Source: Pyrus communis
Lineage: Eukaryota; Streptophyta; Magnoliopsida; Rosales; Rosaceae
DNA length: 64,000 nucleotides
Direction of reading: 5' to 3'
Assembly (NCBI RefSeq): GCF_963583255.1
Contig: NC_084808.1
Location: 12,795,501-12,859,500, forward strand
The notes beneath the pieces were generated by a model, which had not been told where the DNA came from, did not search any database, and saw only the letters and a program-made list of their open reading frames with translations. The translations under genes and the position numbers were made by a program. Shown here in pieces: positions 23,724 through 36,088 of this stretch (positions are counted from its first letter, which is position 1; each line of letters begins with the position of its first letter).

Positions 23724-24000
23724 GGTATATTCACGATGGGGTGATCATGCTTGACATATCCACGATAGGTGATTGCTACCTACACGATTAGATTATGCAT
23801 ATTGTTCTACTTGGTATACCCGCGATAGGGGACCATACGCATTCTAGGAGTAATCATTATACGATCATGCGTATATTCATGATGGGAGACCATACATATT
23901 ACAAGGGTGATCATGCTTGGTATATCCAAGATGGGGGCCATACGCATTCTAGGAGTGATCATGCTTGGATATCTACAACAGCCATGATTCCATTTTTTAG
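23724..24000. repeat. Tandem repeat region GATCATGCTTGGTATATCC
   Basis: Units alternate between TGATCATGCTTGGTATATCC followed by (A/G)CGATAGG(T/G)GA and CCATACGCATTCTAGGAG. The Tat element sits inside this repeat: its left flank ends in ATCTTGCTTGGTAT, and its right flank resumes with ATTCACGATGGGG. Similar units occur at about 56340-56580 and 57705-57840. Confidence 0.75.
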
Positions 24001-24120
24001 GAATGTGGGAAAAACTCCCCCGCGGTGTTTCTGCATCAAATCATCACCAAAACACATGTATAAACTCAGAATTTTACCCAGAAGCTCAACTAGGGTGATT
24101 TAGGTCGATTTCTAAAACTT

Positions 24121-26964
24121 ACCTTCACTAAAATCCAAGGGTAATGGTGGTCCTATGCTTTTGTGCAGTCTGTACGCAGTGGGTGAGGAAGATGGAGGTT
24201 TAAGTAATGGTTGGATCTCTCTATGTTTAAAAAATAAAATAAAAAAAAAGGTAAGGGCGGTGGTTCTAGTGGTGTTCGCCGGAGAGGTGGCGAGTGTGTT
24301 GTGCGGTGCTCAACCTCTCTGTGTTGCACAAAGAAAGAAGAGTTTGAGAGAGTTTGAATGATAGAAAGAGAGTAAGGGAGATTGAAAGTTAAATGAGAGA
24401 GAGTTAGATGAGAGAGAGGTCTCGAGAGAGTGGGAGACACGGGGAGAAGGGAGAGAATGGGGTGTGCGCCCCACATGGCACACAACCCAAAGCCACAAAA
24501 GGATGAAACATAAAAATATCTCCTGGGACATAAAATTACCAAATTGCCCTTCAGGTTCATAAGTCAGTAAAATCTCCATAGTAGCTCCAAATTCGATTCC
24601 ACTTTTGCCTACGCGTTCGCACCATCAAGAACTTCAAGAATACAGTAAAATAATAGCTTGTATCGTCACGAAATGACAGTCAATGAAAGTCAACAATCAC
24701 ACCACTAGGGGCATTTTCGTCAATTCATTCTTTTAACATTAATAAAATCGTAAAATTAAGGACGAGTTGAATTTTGAGAAATGACACTAGAAATATACAT
24801 CCTTGAAACATACCATTGTACTTCCATCTCTACGACAAGTGCTAATAGGTTTTCACAGCATTCTCGATAATCAACTCGATCTAACAGTGAGAAATTAACT
24901 CGTACTTTGATTTTACTGTCTACCTATGGAAGTGATTGAAAATGTGGCTAGTCAAAGAGGTTTTATTTACCTAGATAGGTGATAAGGTTAAAACAACTAT
25001 GAATTTATTGTCCTAATACAAAGCTTGCTCCTAAATTTTCATGATTTAGTTTCTTCGACTCAGGTAGTCACTATTAATTAGTCTATCAGTCGCATTGCTA
25101 ATTAACGCATTTATGATACTTTCGATATTTTTGATATTGTTTGTTACCCTGAAACTGTGAAACGGCATTCTGGCATAAAGGTATCACTCCCAACAACTAA
25201 CATGTGTTTAATATCAGAAAGCATACTGCCTGAATACTGGTTGACAGCTTCTGGATATCGGATAGTATCGTCAATTAGTAGCGCCACAATAGACTGATCA
25301 CAGATTAGAGCTCGCTTGGGTGGATGGTTTCAGACGATTGGTAAGGAATTGGTCCTGAGAGGTGGTTTCATTAATTTTAAGGAGAATGCTTGCTACACAA
25401 GGATTTCTACTAACTGTAGGTATAATAACTCGTACTCCCATGCATGTACTCATTGAAATGACGAGTACAACATTGAAAGGAAATCTAAGAACAATGTTAG
25501 TTAGAATGTCCTAAGGCCGGGAAAAGGGATTTGCTAATAACTTACCTTCGGATGTACTTAAACGGAAATCGATCTTCCTCTTGAAGATCTGAAATGATAA
25601 CTAGCGTGTTTGAGAAGATTAGTGCTACCAGGGACCAAAAGTGATTGTCCCCCTAGATGTTCTCCCATCAAGTGCTACCACTATAGCACCACATTTCTCC
25701 TCGAAACATTTCAAAAATTTCGACGATAAGTAAAACTTCGTAGGGATTTTAATAGATGGTAAACTAACGGATACTGCCAAGGAATCAAAACTATTCTTGG
25801 TTTCCTAACTCAAAAGGGTTGGTGATGATAACGAGATAAAGGTAGTGGAATTGATTGGTAAATCTCAGCTTCGGGGCCATCAACTTGTCTCAATTCGGGG
25901 TTTTCCTTGGCAGGGATGTTCTCTATTTAAAGTCTAAAGGTGTAAGCCAAAATAATCTTCTAAAATGTCGATAAGTCACCTAAACTGCCCAAAACATAAG
26001 AAAAGTTAACACATTTTTCATGCTCGACGAGGTGGCAAGATACGACAATTAGCTTCAAGATCCGAGAATGTTTACATCATGCGTGTGATGAACGCAATAC
26101 TACCCAAACTTATGCTATGATACCAAAATGACACAACCCGACCCGAAATGTCCACCTAGACTCCTAATTGAGCTGTGATGTCCGACACTAGGAGGGTGAT
26201 GAAGCCATACCTTGGTCAGATTCGTCATGTCGTCGTCGGAATCTCTTGGATTCAAATGGAGCTCTGCTCCTAGACAGAGTGTCAAGAGAGATAATGTGAG
26301 GGAATTAACAAGATAAAGAAAAAGAAAAGGAACCCAAGTGGTAGGTTGGTGGAGCTCGCCGGAGACGACATCGAAAAATGGTGGTCCGGTGTCTCGGTGG
26401 TGATTTACCGAGATAGACGGAGCTAAAAGATGCAAGACGAAAGACAAAGAGGGACATATATGAGTGGTCTGGTGGAGTAATGGTGGTTTCGTGGCCTGGG
26501 GGTCACCGGATTGGCGAGGTGGTAAGGTGATGGTGGGCAGTCTCTGGGTTTACAGAGAGAGTGAGTTAGATGAGAAAGAATAGAGAGAATTTGAAATAAA
26601 AAAAGGATGGTACTCCAGAAAGAAGGGAGATAGGGGAGTGAGAGGAGGAGTGGTGTGGGCCCCACTAGCTCACAAAACAAAGCCATAAAAGACTAAACAG
26701 AAAATATTTTTCGAAAACGTAAAATTACTAAAATGCCCTTCATATTTGTAGTTTCGTAAAATTTCCAATGCAACTCCGAATTCGCTTCCTCTTGCGCATA
26801 CGCATTCGTATCATCGAGTACTTTGAGAATACAGTAAAATGGTAACTTGTACACATCATAAAATAACAGTCTATGAAAGTCAACAATCTCTCTTCGAAGG
26901 GCATTTTCGTCAATTCACTCTTTTAAAATTAATAAAATCGTGAAAGTAGGGATGGGTTGTCACA
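24121..26964 (-). mobile_element. Reverse-oriented non-autonomous LTR element
   Basis: A full LTR is at 26129-26964 (836 bp). On the minus strand it starts TGTGACAACCCATCC and ends GGTTGTGTCA, and directly after it comes TTTTGGTATCATAGC, close to the Met-tRNA primer binding site TGGTATCAGAGC. The internal part (about 24772-26128) shows no gag or pol motifs. A second, related LTR piece lies at 24121-24771: the stretch with CACAACCCAAAGCCA, the FCGTCAATTCATTC-like DNA word GTCAATTCATTCTTTTAAC and the AATAAAATCGTAAAATTA end all align. Its far end toward 24000 is lost or unclear. No target duplication was found. Confidence 0.6.
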
Positions 26965-27109
26965 TATTCTCTTTTGAAATCTTAACATGGAAATTTCTAG
27001 TTCATTGTCTATCTGCTAGATGAAAGTGAGGGTAGGGTAGTCGAGGAGAGTTCATATAGGTTATGATGCTTCTACTTGTTCTTTTTGTGTGTTAAATTTT
27101 ACTTGCTAG

Positions 27110-27260
27110 TGGCTTGTAGCTCAGTTGGTTAAGAACATTCGTCCGTGCACTTGCATTTCCCTATATGATTCCCCCTCTCTGTAGTTTACATGAATTTATT
27201 GTAGATTATCCTATCATTTGTAAAAAAAAATAAATAAACAAAAAAGAGTAAAAAAAACCG
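27110..27260 (+). mobile_element. tRNA-derived SINE, decayed
   Basis: Starts with GGCTTGTAGCTCAGTTGGTT, which is close to a pol III A box of a tRNA. A damaged B-box area (TGATTCCCCCTCTCTG) follows, and the element ends in an A-rich tail at 27220-27257. The spacing and tail fit a SINE rather than a tRNA gene, since no acceptor stem or cloverleaf can be formed. Confidence 0.55.
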
Positions 27261-28500
27261 TTGAAAATGTGAAAACAGGTAAAGTTTCTTCAGACCATAA
27301 CCCTCAGGTTGATCTAAGGACAGGCATGAGAGGCGTGCAATGGCTGCCCATTTCTCTCATCAGGAACTGAGAAAGCAATTACCCTGCACTGGCAATGAAC
27401 TGTGCCATATATTTCCTTGATTTCAAGAAATTTAAATACTATTCATGAAATAGGAACAATTCATCACTGAGCAAGGTGACACTGTAGGCCATAGAGGTAT
27501 AAGTTTTGAGGACAACGGAAATCAAATGTAATAGCTATGAAGAATGTCCGAACTTTTAAATAAGCAGCAGCAGCTTGCTTAGACACCAGGAAACATGGAT
27601 ATGGATACAGGGTACATATACAATATGGAACAGACTCCACCAAGTTCAAAGAAAAACAAAAGGTTATAAAACTGTCTGGAACAATAGTAAACAAAAAAAA
27701 TTCTTCAATTAAAAATGTTAAATAGTTGGAAACCTAAATCTTGACAAGTTATCTAATCACACAAAGTATTCATATATTTTTATTCAGCGAAATCTGATCA
27801 CATAAGCATTAATGATTCAGGTACAACAAGGCTAAGAGTGTTAGAGAACCCTTCCTCCATTTTCATGTACCACTAATTGTTGTTTCCTATAAAAGATGCA
27901 AGGAACCCTAGCACTCAAGGATTTGGCCTCCCCCAAATACGCATGAGGGGTATACACTTTCTTCTTAAACACCTTATTTTGCTAATTCATTTCCTTAACA
28001 ATCCTATAAGCATCATGTAAACTAGGAAACTCATACTCTGCATCAAGTGTTAACATGGATATGATAGTGAAGTATCGATATGATATGATCAAGAGCGATT
28101 AATCTAGAAAATGAGGGGTACTTCGGTCAATGGCAGATCTAGAAAAATTGTTTGGGTGTCACATGTAAAAACTGGCAAACATTTCTTAGACAATTAAATA
28201 GACTTAAAAATTAAATCATAACTCCATCATTCATAATTCATGAAATAAATAACTTTACAAACTGCAATTGTTCATTACAAACGACAATTGTTCACGATGC
28301 GGTTCCATATCTTGAAATGTCGTATCATAGCTACATTATTAATACAAGGAAAATTGGAATTTTAAAGATCTAGAATTTGGGTTAGGATTTGATAGAAATT
28401 AGGATTCTTAAGAGTTGGGCTTATATATGTCTAGACTAGAGGCATAAGTTCTTTTTTAATTTTTAAGTGGCCAGGTTTTATTATTAAGAAATCTTATAAA
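27261..28500. other. Unassigned intergenic DNA
   Basis: AT-rich with no supported gene, and the short open frames are not protein-like. I see no clear repeat boundary here. Confidence 0.4.
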
Positions 28501-28514
28501 ATGGCCTGGGTTAG

Positions 28515-28739
28515 ATGCTTGCAAAGCTGCGCATCAGCAACAAAAGAGACCTTGTATCAGAAGCAAAGGAGCTGCGCGCTGCAACCTTCACCCACGCTGC
28601 ATACGATGCCCTGCCCTATGGAATGTTCATTGAGGCATTAAATCGAGCAGTTGGAGGGCATATCTCAAGGTCAACTCTAAGCTTCAATGGGGCAGCACTT
28701 AGATCTTCCATGGAGGTTTGCCAAAGTTGGGAGGGTTAA
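28515..28739 (+). pseudogene. Unidentified coding-like fragment
   Basis: A 74-codon frame in a GC-richer island (about 28510-28740) within AT-rich DNA. The middle reads EAKELRAATFTHAAYDALP and GMFIEALNRAVGGHISRS, which looks like a real amphipathic protein segment rather than chance. I do not recognise the family. No exon neighbours or promoter were found, so a gene or transposon fragment is more likely than a working gene. Confidence 0.3.
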
Positions 28740-29004
28740 CTGACCACTCCCGCCCCTTAGTTGCCTAAGTTTAGCGTTTCTTCAATTGCATTAAAATTAC
28801 CATTCTTTAAGTTGCAGGGCAAACATTATTGTTATGAAAGCACATAAACATAAAGCATGCTTCTTCAATCAACAAACAAGCAAATCGGAAACAGGCGAAT
28901 CACGAACCATATAGATATATCAAAGTATGATCATAGTTTAAATAAACCATAATTGAGATTCACAAATGGAATGTGAAACTGAAATTTAGCTGCTAATTTA
29001 CTAT

Positions 29005-29475
29005 TTAATAAAGATAACCTGGGATCTTGATACGAATAAACAGCATACTCATAACATAGGCGAGAACGACAGAGGAAATCCCAGCAGTGGCATGCGACAC
29101 CATCACACTTTTTGCACGATTTCGATCCCCGACAAGTCTATGTGCACAATGCCGATCCCACCCAGAACGAACATGAACCCAGAAGATAGACATTCGATTT
29201 ATGTACTGCCCGTTGACCCGGTCGGGGAAGAAGGTGGTCCTGAGTTGATCCGATGCCCGGGGGCTCGATGATGACATCGTAGACGATGCCAAGACGACCA
29301 TGAAAGTAAAGGAGGAGGACAAGGGCGTAGACGGTTAAGGGTGAGGGGAGGGTTATGGTTGGGAGCTTAAGGCGGAGTCGGGGCACGCGGAGGAAGCTGT
29401 AGGGGAGAATCCGAGGATGAGGAGAATTGGGTCAATGGAGGTGGATGGAGGCAGGGTCTCGGATTTTGGAGGCAT
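29005..29475 (-). pseudogene. OSTC-like (DC2) oligosaccharyltransferase subunit pseudogene
   Basis: Minus-strand ATG at 29475, end at TAA 29005. Recognisable OSTC landmarks are in order: FLRVPRLRLKLPTITLPSPL and TVYALVLLLYF (first membrane helix), IVYDVIIEPPGIGS, FFPDRVNGQYI, and the C-terminal LFIRIKIPGYL. OSTC is a small ER membrane subunit of the complex that attaches N-glycans. The family is about 150-170 residues, and this copy spans the whole length without an intron. At least two frameshifts break it: one just before the FFPDRVNGQYI segment and one after it, where the second helix is lost. A decayed retrocopy is likely, though I cannot confirm it without the parent gene. Confidence 0.72.
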
Positions 29476-29614
29476 TTTGTACAAGTCGGCTTTTTGGGTC
29501 TGGGGTTTTGGAAGGATGGTTTGGTGTGGAGAGTCGAGTGAGGGTTTTTTTTCTTTTGAATTATGCTAAGACCAACTCTAGTAAGGGTTTTTTTCTTTTG
29601 AATTAATTGTAGTA

Positions 29615-29695
29615 GCTATTTAGTACAACAGTCTAATGGTATTCTTCTTCACTTGTAAGTGAGAGGTCTTAGATTCAAGTCTCGCCAAAGACAAT
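29615..29695 (+). mobile_element. 5' fragment of a tRNA-derived SINE
   Basis: Contains TTCACTTGTAAGTGAGAGGTC and TTAGATTCAAGTCTCGCCAA, the conserved part with a pol III B box shared with the copies at 36706-36893 and 63716-63862. It has lost the rest. Confidence 0.6.
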
Positions 29696-29699
29696 AAGA

Positions 29700-31170
29700 G
29701 GTTGAAGAAGATGGAGATGGGGAAGTGAATTTGTTTCATGGACTAGTGAGTGTTCATGAACCGAATTATAATTCTGATGATCTAGAGAGTCTACACTCTG
29801 AAGATGAGGAATGAGGCAAAAAAAGATAGCGTTATCCAAAGTTTAATGAGAAAACAAACATAAAGAATCCACAACTTACACTAGGCCTTATTTTCAGAGA
29901 TAGTGTGCAATTCAATACTATCCTTGGATGTGTGGTGCTGGAAAGATACATGGATGAAACAACATACAAATCAAGACAATACTTGATCACCACACCTGTA
30001 GGAGGACATGGGTGAATGAGAATTTAAGGTCTCATTTATTGACAGATTGTACTTGGATCAGATAAAGCTTAATTCCACATAGCCTGTGGATTCCTTTTTA
30101 GCCACTGCGGAATCCGAGTGGAATCATAGGTGGACAAGGATGAAGGCTTATAAGGCACTGGATAAGGCGTTGAAGATTATTGAAGGCAAACATGCAAACC
30201 AATACACAAAACTATGGGATTTTACTGAGGAAGTAAGGATAACTAACCTAACCTTGGAAGCACTGTGAAGTTGAAGTTGGATGGGCTAAGGTTCCAAAGA
30301 ATACATGTTTGCTTGGGGTATGCAAAAAAGGTTTTAAGAATAGGTGTAGACCTTTGAGAAGTTTAGAGGGGTGCCACTTAAAGGTTTTACATGGAGGACA
30401 GTTGCTATGTGTTGTGGGGATTGATCCAAATGACGAGACATGGGTTATTGTTTAATGCAATGGTGGAAATGGAGAATAAGGCTTCTTGGTGTTGGTTCTT
30501 ATAGCTGTTGGTTGATAATGTGGATATTGTAAACCAAAATGGTCGATTCTGTGTGAGAACCCCATCCAAAGTGTGACATGTTTTCTGAATAATCTTTGTG
30601 AATCCTTCAATGCAGTCATACTGGTGCCAAGGCAAAAGCCCATTGTGATAATGCTGCAAATGATTCACACTATATTGATGAAAAGAATTTAAATTACGCG
30701 AGATATAATGATGAGCAAGTAGGAGATCTCTGTCCTAAGATTAAGAAGAAGTTGAAGGAAGCCAAACTCTTAAGGGGCAAGTACATTACACAAGGGTCAT
30801 GAGGGACCAAATTTCAAGTGGATATGGAGTGGGGGATCAATATGTGGTTGACTTGGTTGAGAAGACTTGCTCTTGTAGAAAATATGGCTTGACAAGAACA
30901 CCTTACAGCCATGCAATAGCTGTAATCAATTTCAAGAGGGAAAAACCTAAGGTTTATGTGGGTGCTTACTATTCAAGGGTATGGTAATTGGAGTTTTATT
31001 CTCATTTGATAATGTAATGAAAGAGATGTTCTTGTGGGAGTAAAATGAAAACTCACCAATCTTGATTCCATTGTATACAAGGCAATTTGGAAAATCGAGG
31101 AAGAAGAGAAACAAAGAAGCTGCTTAACTGGAGAAAGATGTTCAACAAACTCCCACAAACCCACCAACTA
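29700..31170 (+). pseudogene. MuDR/MULE transposase pseudogene
   Basis: Fragments follow the order of plant MuDR-type transposases. They are the N-terminal NPQLTLGLIFRDSVQF-like segment (about 29865-29920), KAYKALDKALKIIEGKHANQ and LWDF (about 30140-30230), LKLDGLRF (about 30270), FNAMVEMENKASWCWFL (about 30455-30500), LVDNVDIVNQNG, and a SWIM zinc finger near 30850-30920 (CSCRKYGLTRTPYSHAI, with the usual CxCxnCxH pattern partly changed). It has many stops and frameshifts. No inverted ends were recognised around it. Confidence 0.8.
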
Positions 31171-31559
31171 ATTTGAAGGTCCTCGTCATAAATGAACAGG
31201 ACAATTTTTTGGCGAGAAAACTATGTGGCGGGACACCATAGAACTTTACATCGGTATTTAGTTAAGAAATGAACGGACAAACTGATGGAGGTTTGACATT
31301 ATAATAAATTTGTACGGAAAAATATGACATTACAATATTTCAAAGATAAAATATGACATTGTAGTTGGATCACTAATTGAGTTACTTTTTTATAACTTAC
31401 CCTAATTTTTTAAAATTTTGTTGATATAAAGTGACGTTCGTTGATTGGCAAAATTCCTTCCTGACCATTGACCAAAACATTTTCCTTCCTTACAAAAGGA
31501 AAAAACATAATAAACACTGCTAAACTGTCGGTACCCTGGTCTGGAGTGGTGGGATAGGA

Positions 31560-31906
31560 TCTACGCGTAATTTCCTCAATCTCTTTTGGCTCTCTCTCTC
31601 TCTCTCTCGACCTCGATCAGACAACCTCAAATTTCCGCCATCACCGCTCTCCACTTCACCCACGTGTCTCTCTTCTGTCTCACAAACGGATGTCCCTTTT
31701 TGCCATTTTACCTAAAACCCTTGTCTTTTCTCTTCCAAACTCAAACTCAGTACTCCTGCTGTGCTGCTGGCCCTGACCCTCTCTCTCTCTCTCCAATCTC
31801 TCTCTCTCTTTCTCCCTCTACAAACGCATAAACAGAGCCGTTACCATTGTTGCTGAGAGAGAGGGAGTGAAAGAAATCGAAAGGTTAATGCTTTGTATCC
31901 ATAAAA
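31560..31906 (+). promoter_or_regulatory. Promoter-proximal region and 5' UTR of the transporter gene
   Basis: Pyrimidine-rich leader with (CT)n runs at about 31591-31608 and 31778-31812, typical of plant 5' UTRs. No clear TATA box is seen. One upstream ATG occurs at 31888-31890, so the chosen start at 31907 is not the first one; it is preferred because the peptide then matches the family. Confidence 0.5.
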
Positions 31907-34900
31907 ATGTTAAACTTCTTTGTGAGGAAAGGCGTTAGGAAGATTCTCAAGCGCAAGGACAGTGATGCTGGTGAAAGAGGTAACTTTTGCCACTTCTCAT
32001 TCCAAATTCCAATCCAATCTCACTGCTAGCAGCTAGTTTAAAACAAATTATTTGATTTTGTTGTTTTTGAAATGTAAACCTCACATTTTTGCCCATTAGA
32101 GTGATTGTATTTATCATCCAATAAGCTTAATTTCACAACTTTACTTGATTAGGCACAGCTATGAATGAAGGGTCACTTTGTTTGGTTGATCTGGTTTTCT
32201 CATTTTTGTGAGTCATAATTTATTGAATCCAGTTTTAAGGGTTCAACAAGTTGCATGTGAGTTTTGCCATTTTTGTTTGCAGATTCTAATATCTGTTTAC
32301 TTATTTGATTACATAGACTGATTTGCATGAGCTATTTATTGAAAATCTTCACCACTGTTGTTCTTGGGAAGAAATAATTAGACCCAAATATCTCTTATTT
32401 GTTGATGCAGTTTATACTTATATCGCAGTTTGGTTTAAAACGAGTCAATAAATTTCTTCAGATATTTTATGCTTACTGATTTTGTTTTGATTTGGTTTTC
32501 CTCAGTGAAATTTTCAGTAAGCATATTTCATCCAATTTTTTTTTTTTTAAAGAAAATTATATTATCCTTTTTCCGGTCTTAATGGTTTCATTTCTTACTG
32601 AGTTGGAAATGTGTATATGGTTGTTCCTTAATATAAATGACTACCATATTCATTATTTTTATGATGAGTAAAATGTATGGATGGACATTTGTTATTTTTC
32701 GTAAGCAGGTTTTACAGTTTGTTAAGTTCTGTCACTAGGACAACCATATCGTATTATAACTGGACTTAGATTCTTTAGGAAATGTGAATTAGTTATACAT
32801 CTGTAATGTGTTGCTTAATGACATCGTTTATTTTCTTCTCCATCTTTCTGTACATCAACTCAGGAAGAGCTCTAGAAGACTTAAGATCTACCCTTTTTAA
32901 TGAATTCCGCTCAGCCGATGGTGCAAAGCGTCAACAACAACAGCGATGTGGCCCTGCCACTGCTCTTACCTTCAATTTTGTAATTGCTGTCGGCATAATT
33001 TTCGTGAACAAATTGGTTTGTATTTTGAACTCTATATTCTAATCTATCCACATTTTGCCTGACTGGATATTAACACAGCAGCTTTCCGGCTGTTAACTTA
33101 TGCGATTGTGTTTCTTCAGGTGCTCAAAGTTGTTGGGTTCCAGTTTCCTATATTTCTCACCTTTATCCACTATGTGGTAAGCTGGTTGTTGATGGCCATT
33201 CTAAATGCTCTATCTATCCTCCCTGCATGTCCCTCAAAATCGACCCGCTTATCTACATTATTTACTCTTGGCTTTGTTATGGCTTTCTCTACTGGCCTTG
33301 CTAATGTTAGCTTGAAGTATAATAGGTGAGATGTTTCATCAGTATTCTTACCTTTACAAGGGTCATCAGAATCTGTTTCGTAATTATATATGTGTTTTCA
33401 ACATTGAGTTTAATATCTGTTTCTTCAGTGTGGGGTTCTATCAGATGTCTAAGATTGCGGTTACGCCATCAATTGTTCTCGCAGAATTTTTGTTGTACAA
33501 CAAGAGAGTTTCTTTCTCGAAGGTAGCTCCTTTCTTTTTTGCCTATAAGTGCCATGTCAAGATGCAAATAAAGCACAGTTTTATATTCCTGCTATTCAGG
33601 CCGAGTTATTGCTTTAGCAGACTGTAGAACAGAATGTTTCCATACAATTCATGTCCGGTTCCACTTGTCACTGAAAAGGTTAATCATATCTGGTTACATG
33701 TTTTTGAAAATTGGGACAATGTCTTCATTATCCCCAATATTTTTTTTCTTCTCTTAAGACTCTGAAATGAGGAGGATGTAGACCTCACATCAAACTTGTC
33801 CGACCAATTATGAAAGAAATGCTATTTGGAAACTTTATTAGATTGTAAACCCGGGAATTAGCCACTGATGGAAGTAATTTACTATATCAGTAGAAAGGTT
33901 TGGAGTTGATGCGTCCATCATGAGTGTATTGTTTCTTGGCGTCATTTCTGCGTTTCTCAAAAGTTTTACTTCAGAATTTCAGATCCCTTGAGATATCGAG
34001 GAAATCTTGCATACATATCCAAATGCTTGCTTAATTCTTTTGGCCTTGATACAGTAGTATGTAGGGTGCTTGTATAGGTTCCATGCACATGGAATTTGAT
34101 TAATTCTTTTCTTTTTTCATTTTTTATTCATTGTTCTTCTCTTACAAAATTTCTGACCTAAGTCATCTATAACATCATCTCCTTTCTGTTCTATCTCCTT
34201 GCTATGAAAATTTCAGGTTCTAGCACTTACGGTAGTATCGATTGGTGTTGCCGTGGCTACAGTCACTGATCTTCAATTTCATCTCTTTGGTGCTTGTATA
34301 GCATTAGCATGGATAATACCAAGTGCAGTCAACAAAATTCTTTGGTCTAGCTTGCAACAGCAGGAAAATTGGACAGCCTTAGCGTAAGTGATGAGCTCCT
34401 TTCAAAACCCTTAAGTTTCTACTGGAAGCTCCTTGATATTGAATTGTAACTAAAATGCGAATCATTGAGCAGGTTAATGTGGAAGACAACGCCAATCACT
34501 CTATTTTTCCTTGTCGCACTAATACCGTGGTTAGATCCACCTGGTGCCCTCTCCTTCAATTGGAACTTCAACAACACCTTGGCAATTCTCATGTCCGCTA
34601 TTCTTGGCTTCTTGCTTCAGTGGTCAGGTGCTCTAGCGCTTGGGTATGTGATATCTTTTTTTACATTTTGATTATCCTATGTCATGGCCTGTTTGGTTCC
34701 GTTGTTTAGGATACAAGAGTTTTGACCTCTGATGTCGTCGGTTTACATTTTACATTAGAAAACCGAGTATGCTATCAGAAATGACTTGTATATACAAAGA
34801 TACTAAAAACGAGAATTGGTCACCTCTCAAATTCATGAACATAAGTACAAATTGCCGGTACCATTTTCCCTGTAAGAATATCCTGTCAACCCTGGTATCA

Positions 34901-36088
34901 TTTTCATAGAACCTAACATATTTTGATTTGATTATAGAAAACTACTTCCAATACTACAACTCAAAAGCGGTTCAAATTTTAAATTTGGGGTAAAGTGCCG
35001 TTTGACCACTGAACTATAATGTTAGTTGAAATTGACCTCCTCGACTATTTTTACGTAAATTAAGGACCTAACTTTTCAAAATTGGCCAATTCACCCCTTG
35101 CCATCGAATTTGAAGGGACTCCATCCAATTTTTGCTTACTTTTCTTAAATCTAATTCAAAATTAATAAAATATAGAATTATAAATAATAAAAGAAAAAAA
35201 TTGATAACAACCACTCCTAACTCCCCCCTCCCCAGCCACAGTAGCCACAAGTCGCTGTTCAGTTGTCTGGGTGGTTTATTTATTTTTTCCAAATTTCTAA
35301 GTCTCTTTTGGTATTCTATTAAAATATATCAGCAACATTGCACTTGTAAACCTAGCAATAATTAACGGAATTTTTAAAGAGTGCAAACTGTAGCTGAAAA
35401 TGGGCAACAATTGGAGGTTATATTTATCCACTGTAAGCAACTACTGAGAAGAGGTGTGAGGATTAAACACATACCAACATAATTTATAGATACTTAAGAG
35501 GATGTTACCCGCAGGAACAAGATTGACACAAACACACTAGGCTAGGCTTCATGCGGCAATTCTAATCATAACGCACTTTGGCATGTGACTGTTATGTCAA
35601 ATGACTGAAAACTTCAATTCTAATCATAACTATATTAAACATTGTCTTGTGGCATTGGATGTTTGTAACTGTTCGAAGTAGTTGTAATGCATCATGGGAC
35701 TGCTATATGTTTGTTCATCATAATTTTGGTTTTACTTGGTGAGTTTTAGCATGAAAATCTTATTTTGCTTGGTTCTGTTGGTTTTGACATGATTTTTTTT
35801 TACTTCTTTGGCAGGGCTACATCTGCTGTCACACACGTCGTCCTTGGTCAATTTAAAACATGCGTCATTCTTCTAGGAAATTACTACCTCTTTAGTTCCA
35901 ATCCAGGCAAGACAAGTATTTCTGGGGCTTTCACAGCCATTGCCGGAATGTCCGTTTACACTTACCTTAATTTGAAGCTTCAATCAAGCAAAACTTCGCC
36001 TCGGCAAGCCGCCTCTTTACCAAAATCTAAACTGAGTAAAGAAAACGGCAACACCCACGATGGAAATTATGGTTCGGAATCTGTCTAA
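31907..36088 (+). CDS. Nucleotide-sugar / triose-phosphate-type transporter, complete, seven exons
   Basis: Multi-pass transporter of the TPT/nucleotide-sugar family, probably in the Golgi or ER membrane. The substrate cannot be read from sequence; Arabidopsis relatives are named nucleotide-sugar uncharacterized transporters. Exons: 31907-31979, 32864-33015, 33120-33325, 33429-33522, 34217-34383, 34473-34643, 35815-36088; total 1137 nt, 378 aa plus stop. All introns are GT-AG and all phases fit. The N terminus is basic (RKGVRKILKRKD), followed by a hydrophilic linker to residue 50 and about ten hydrophobic helices. Family motifs include GLANVSLKYNSVGFYQMSKI, ATVTDLQFHLFG, and GQFKTCVILLGNYYLF near the end. 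The C-terminal tail is polar. The intron before the last exon (34644-35814) contains a repeat-like stretch (about 34980-35130). No damage is seen. Confidence 0.92.

Larger units (their letters stand above)
4330..23728 (+). mobile_element. Nested Ty3/gypsy LTR retrotransposon, Tat-type (dead)
   Basis: Complete but decayed element with two related LTRs (4335-5290 and 22790-23723) flanked by the direct repeat GGTAT at 4330-4334 and 23724-23728. Order inside: LTR, gag, protease, RT, RNase H, a second RNase H, integrase, tandem repeats, an antisense plant-mobile-domain pseudogene, more tandem repeats, polypurine tract, LTR. The second RNase H and the long 3' region with extra genes are traits of the Tat/Ogre lineage. 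Many stops and frameshifts mean it cannot make its own proteins. Of the 19.4 kb, about 4.8 kb is later insertions (12554-14483 and 19222-22044). By eye the LTRs differ at roughly one base in 10-15, which suggests an old insertion. Confidence 0.92.

Noticed and set aside
27110..27200. A tRNA gene (GGCTTGTAGCTCAGTTGGTT looks like one)
   Set aside because: No cloverleaf or acceptor stem can be closed and an A-rich tail follows, so a SINE fits better.
31586..31831. Upstream frame in the transporter leader
   Set aside because: No ATG at its start (TTG) and a Ser/Leu-rich CT-repeat peptide; treated as 5' UTR.
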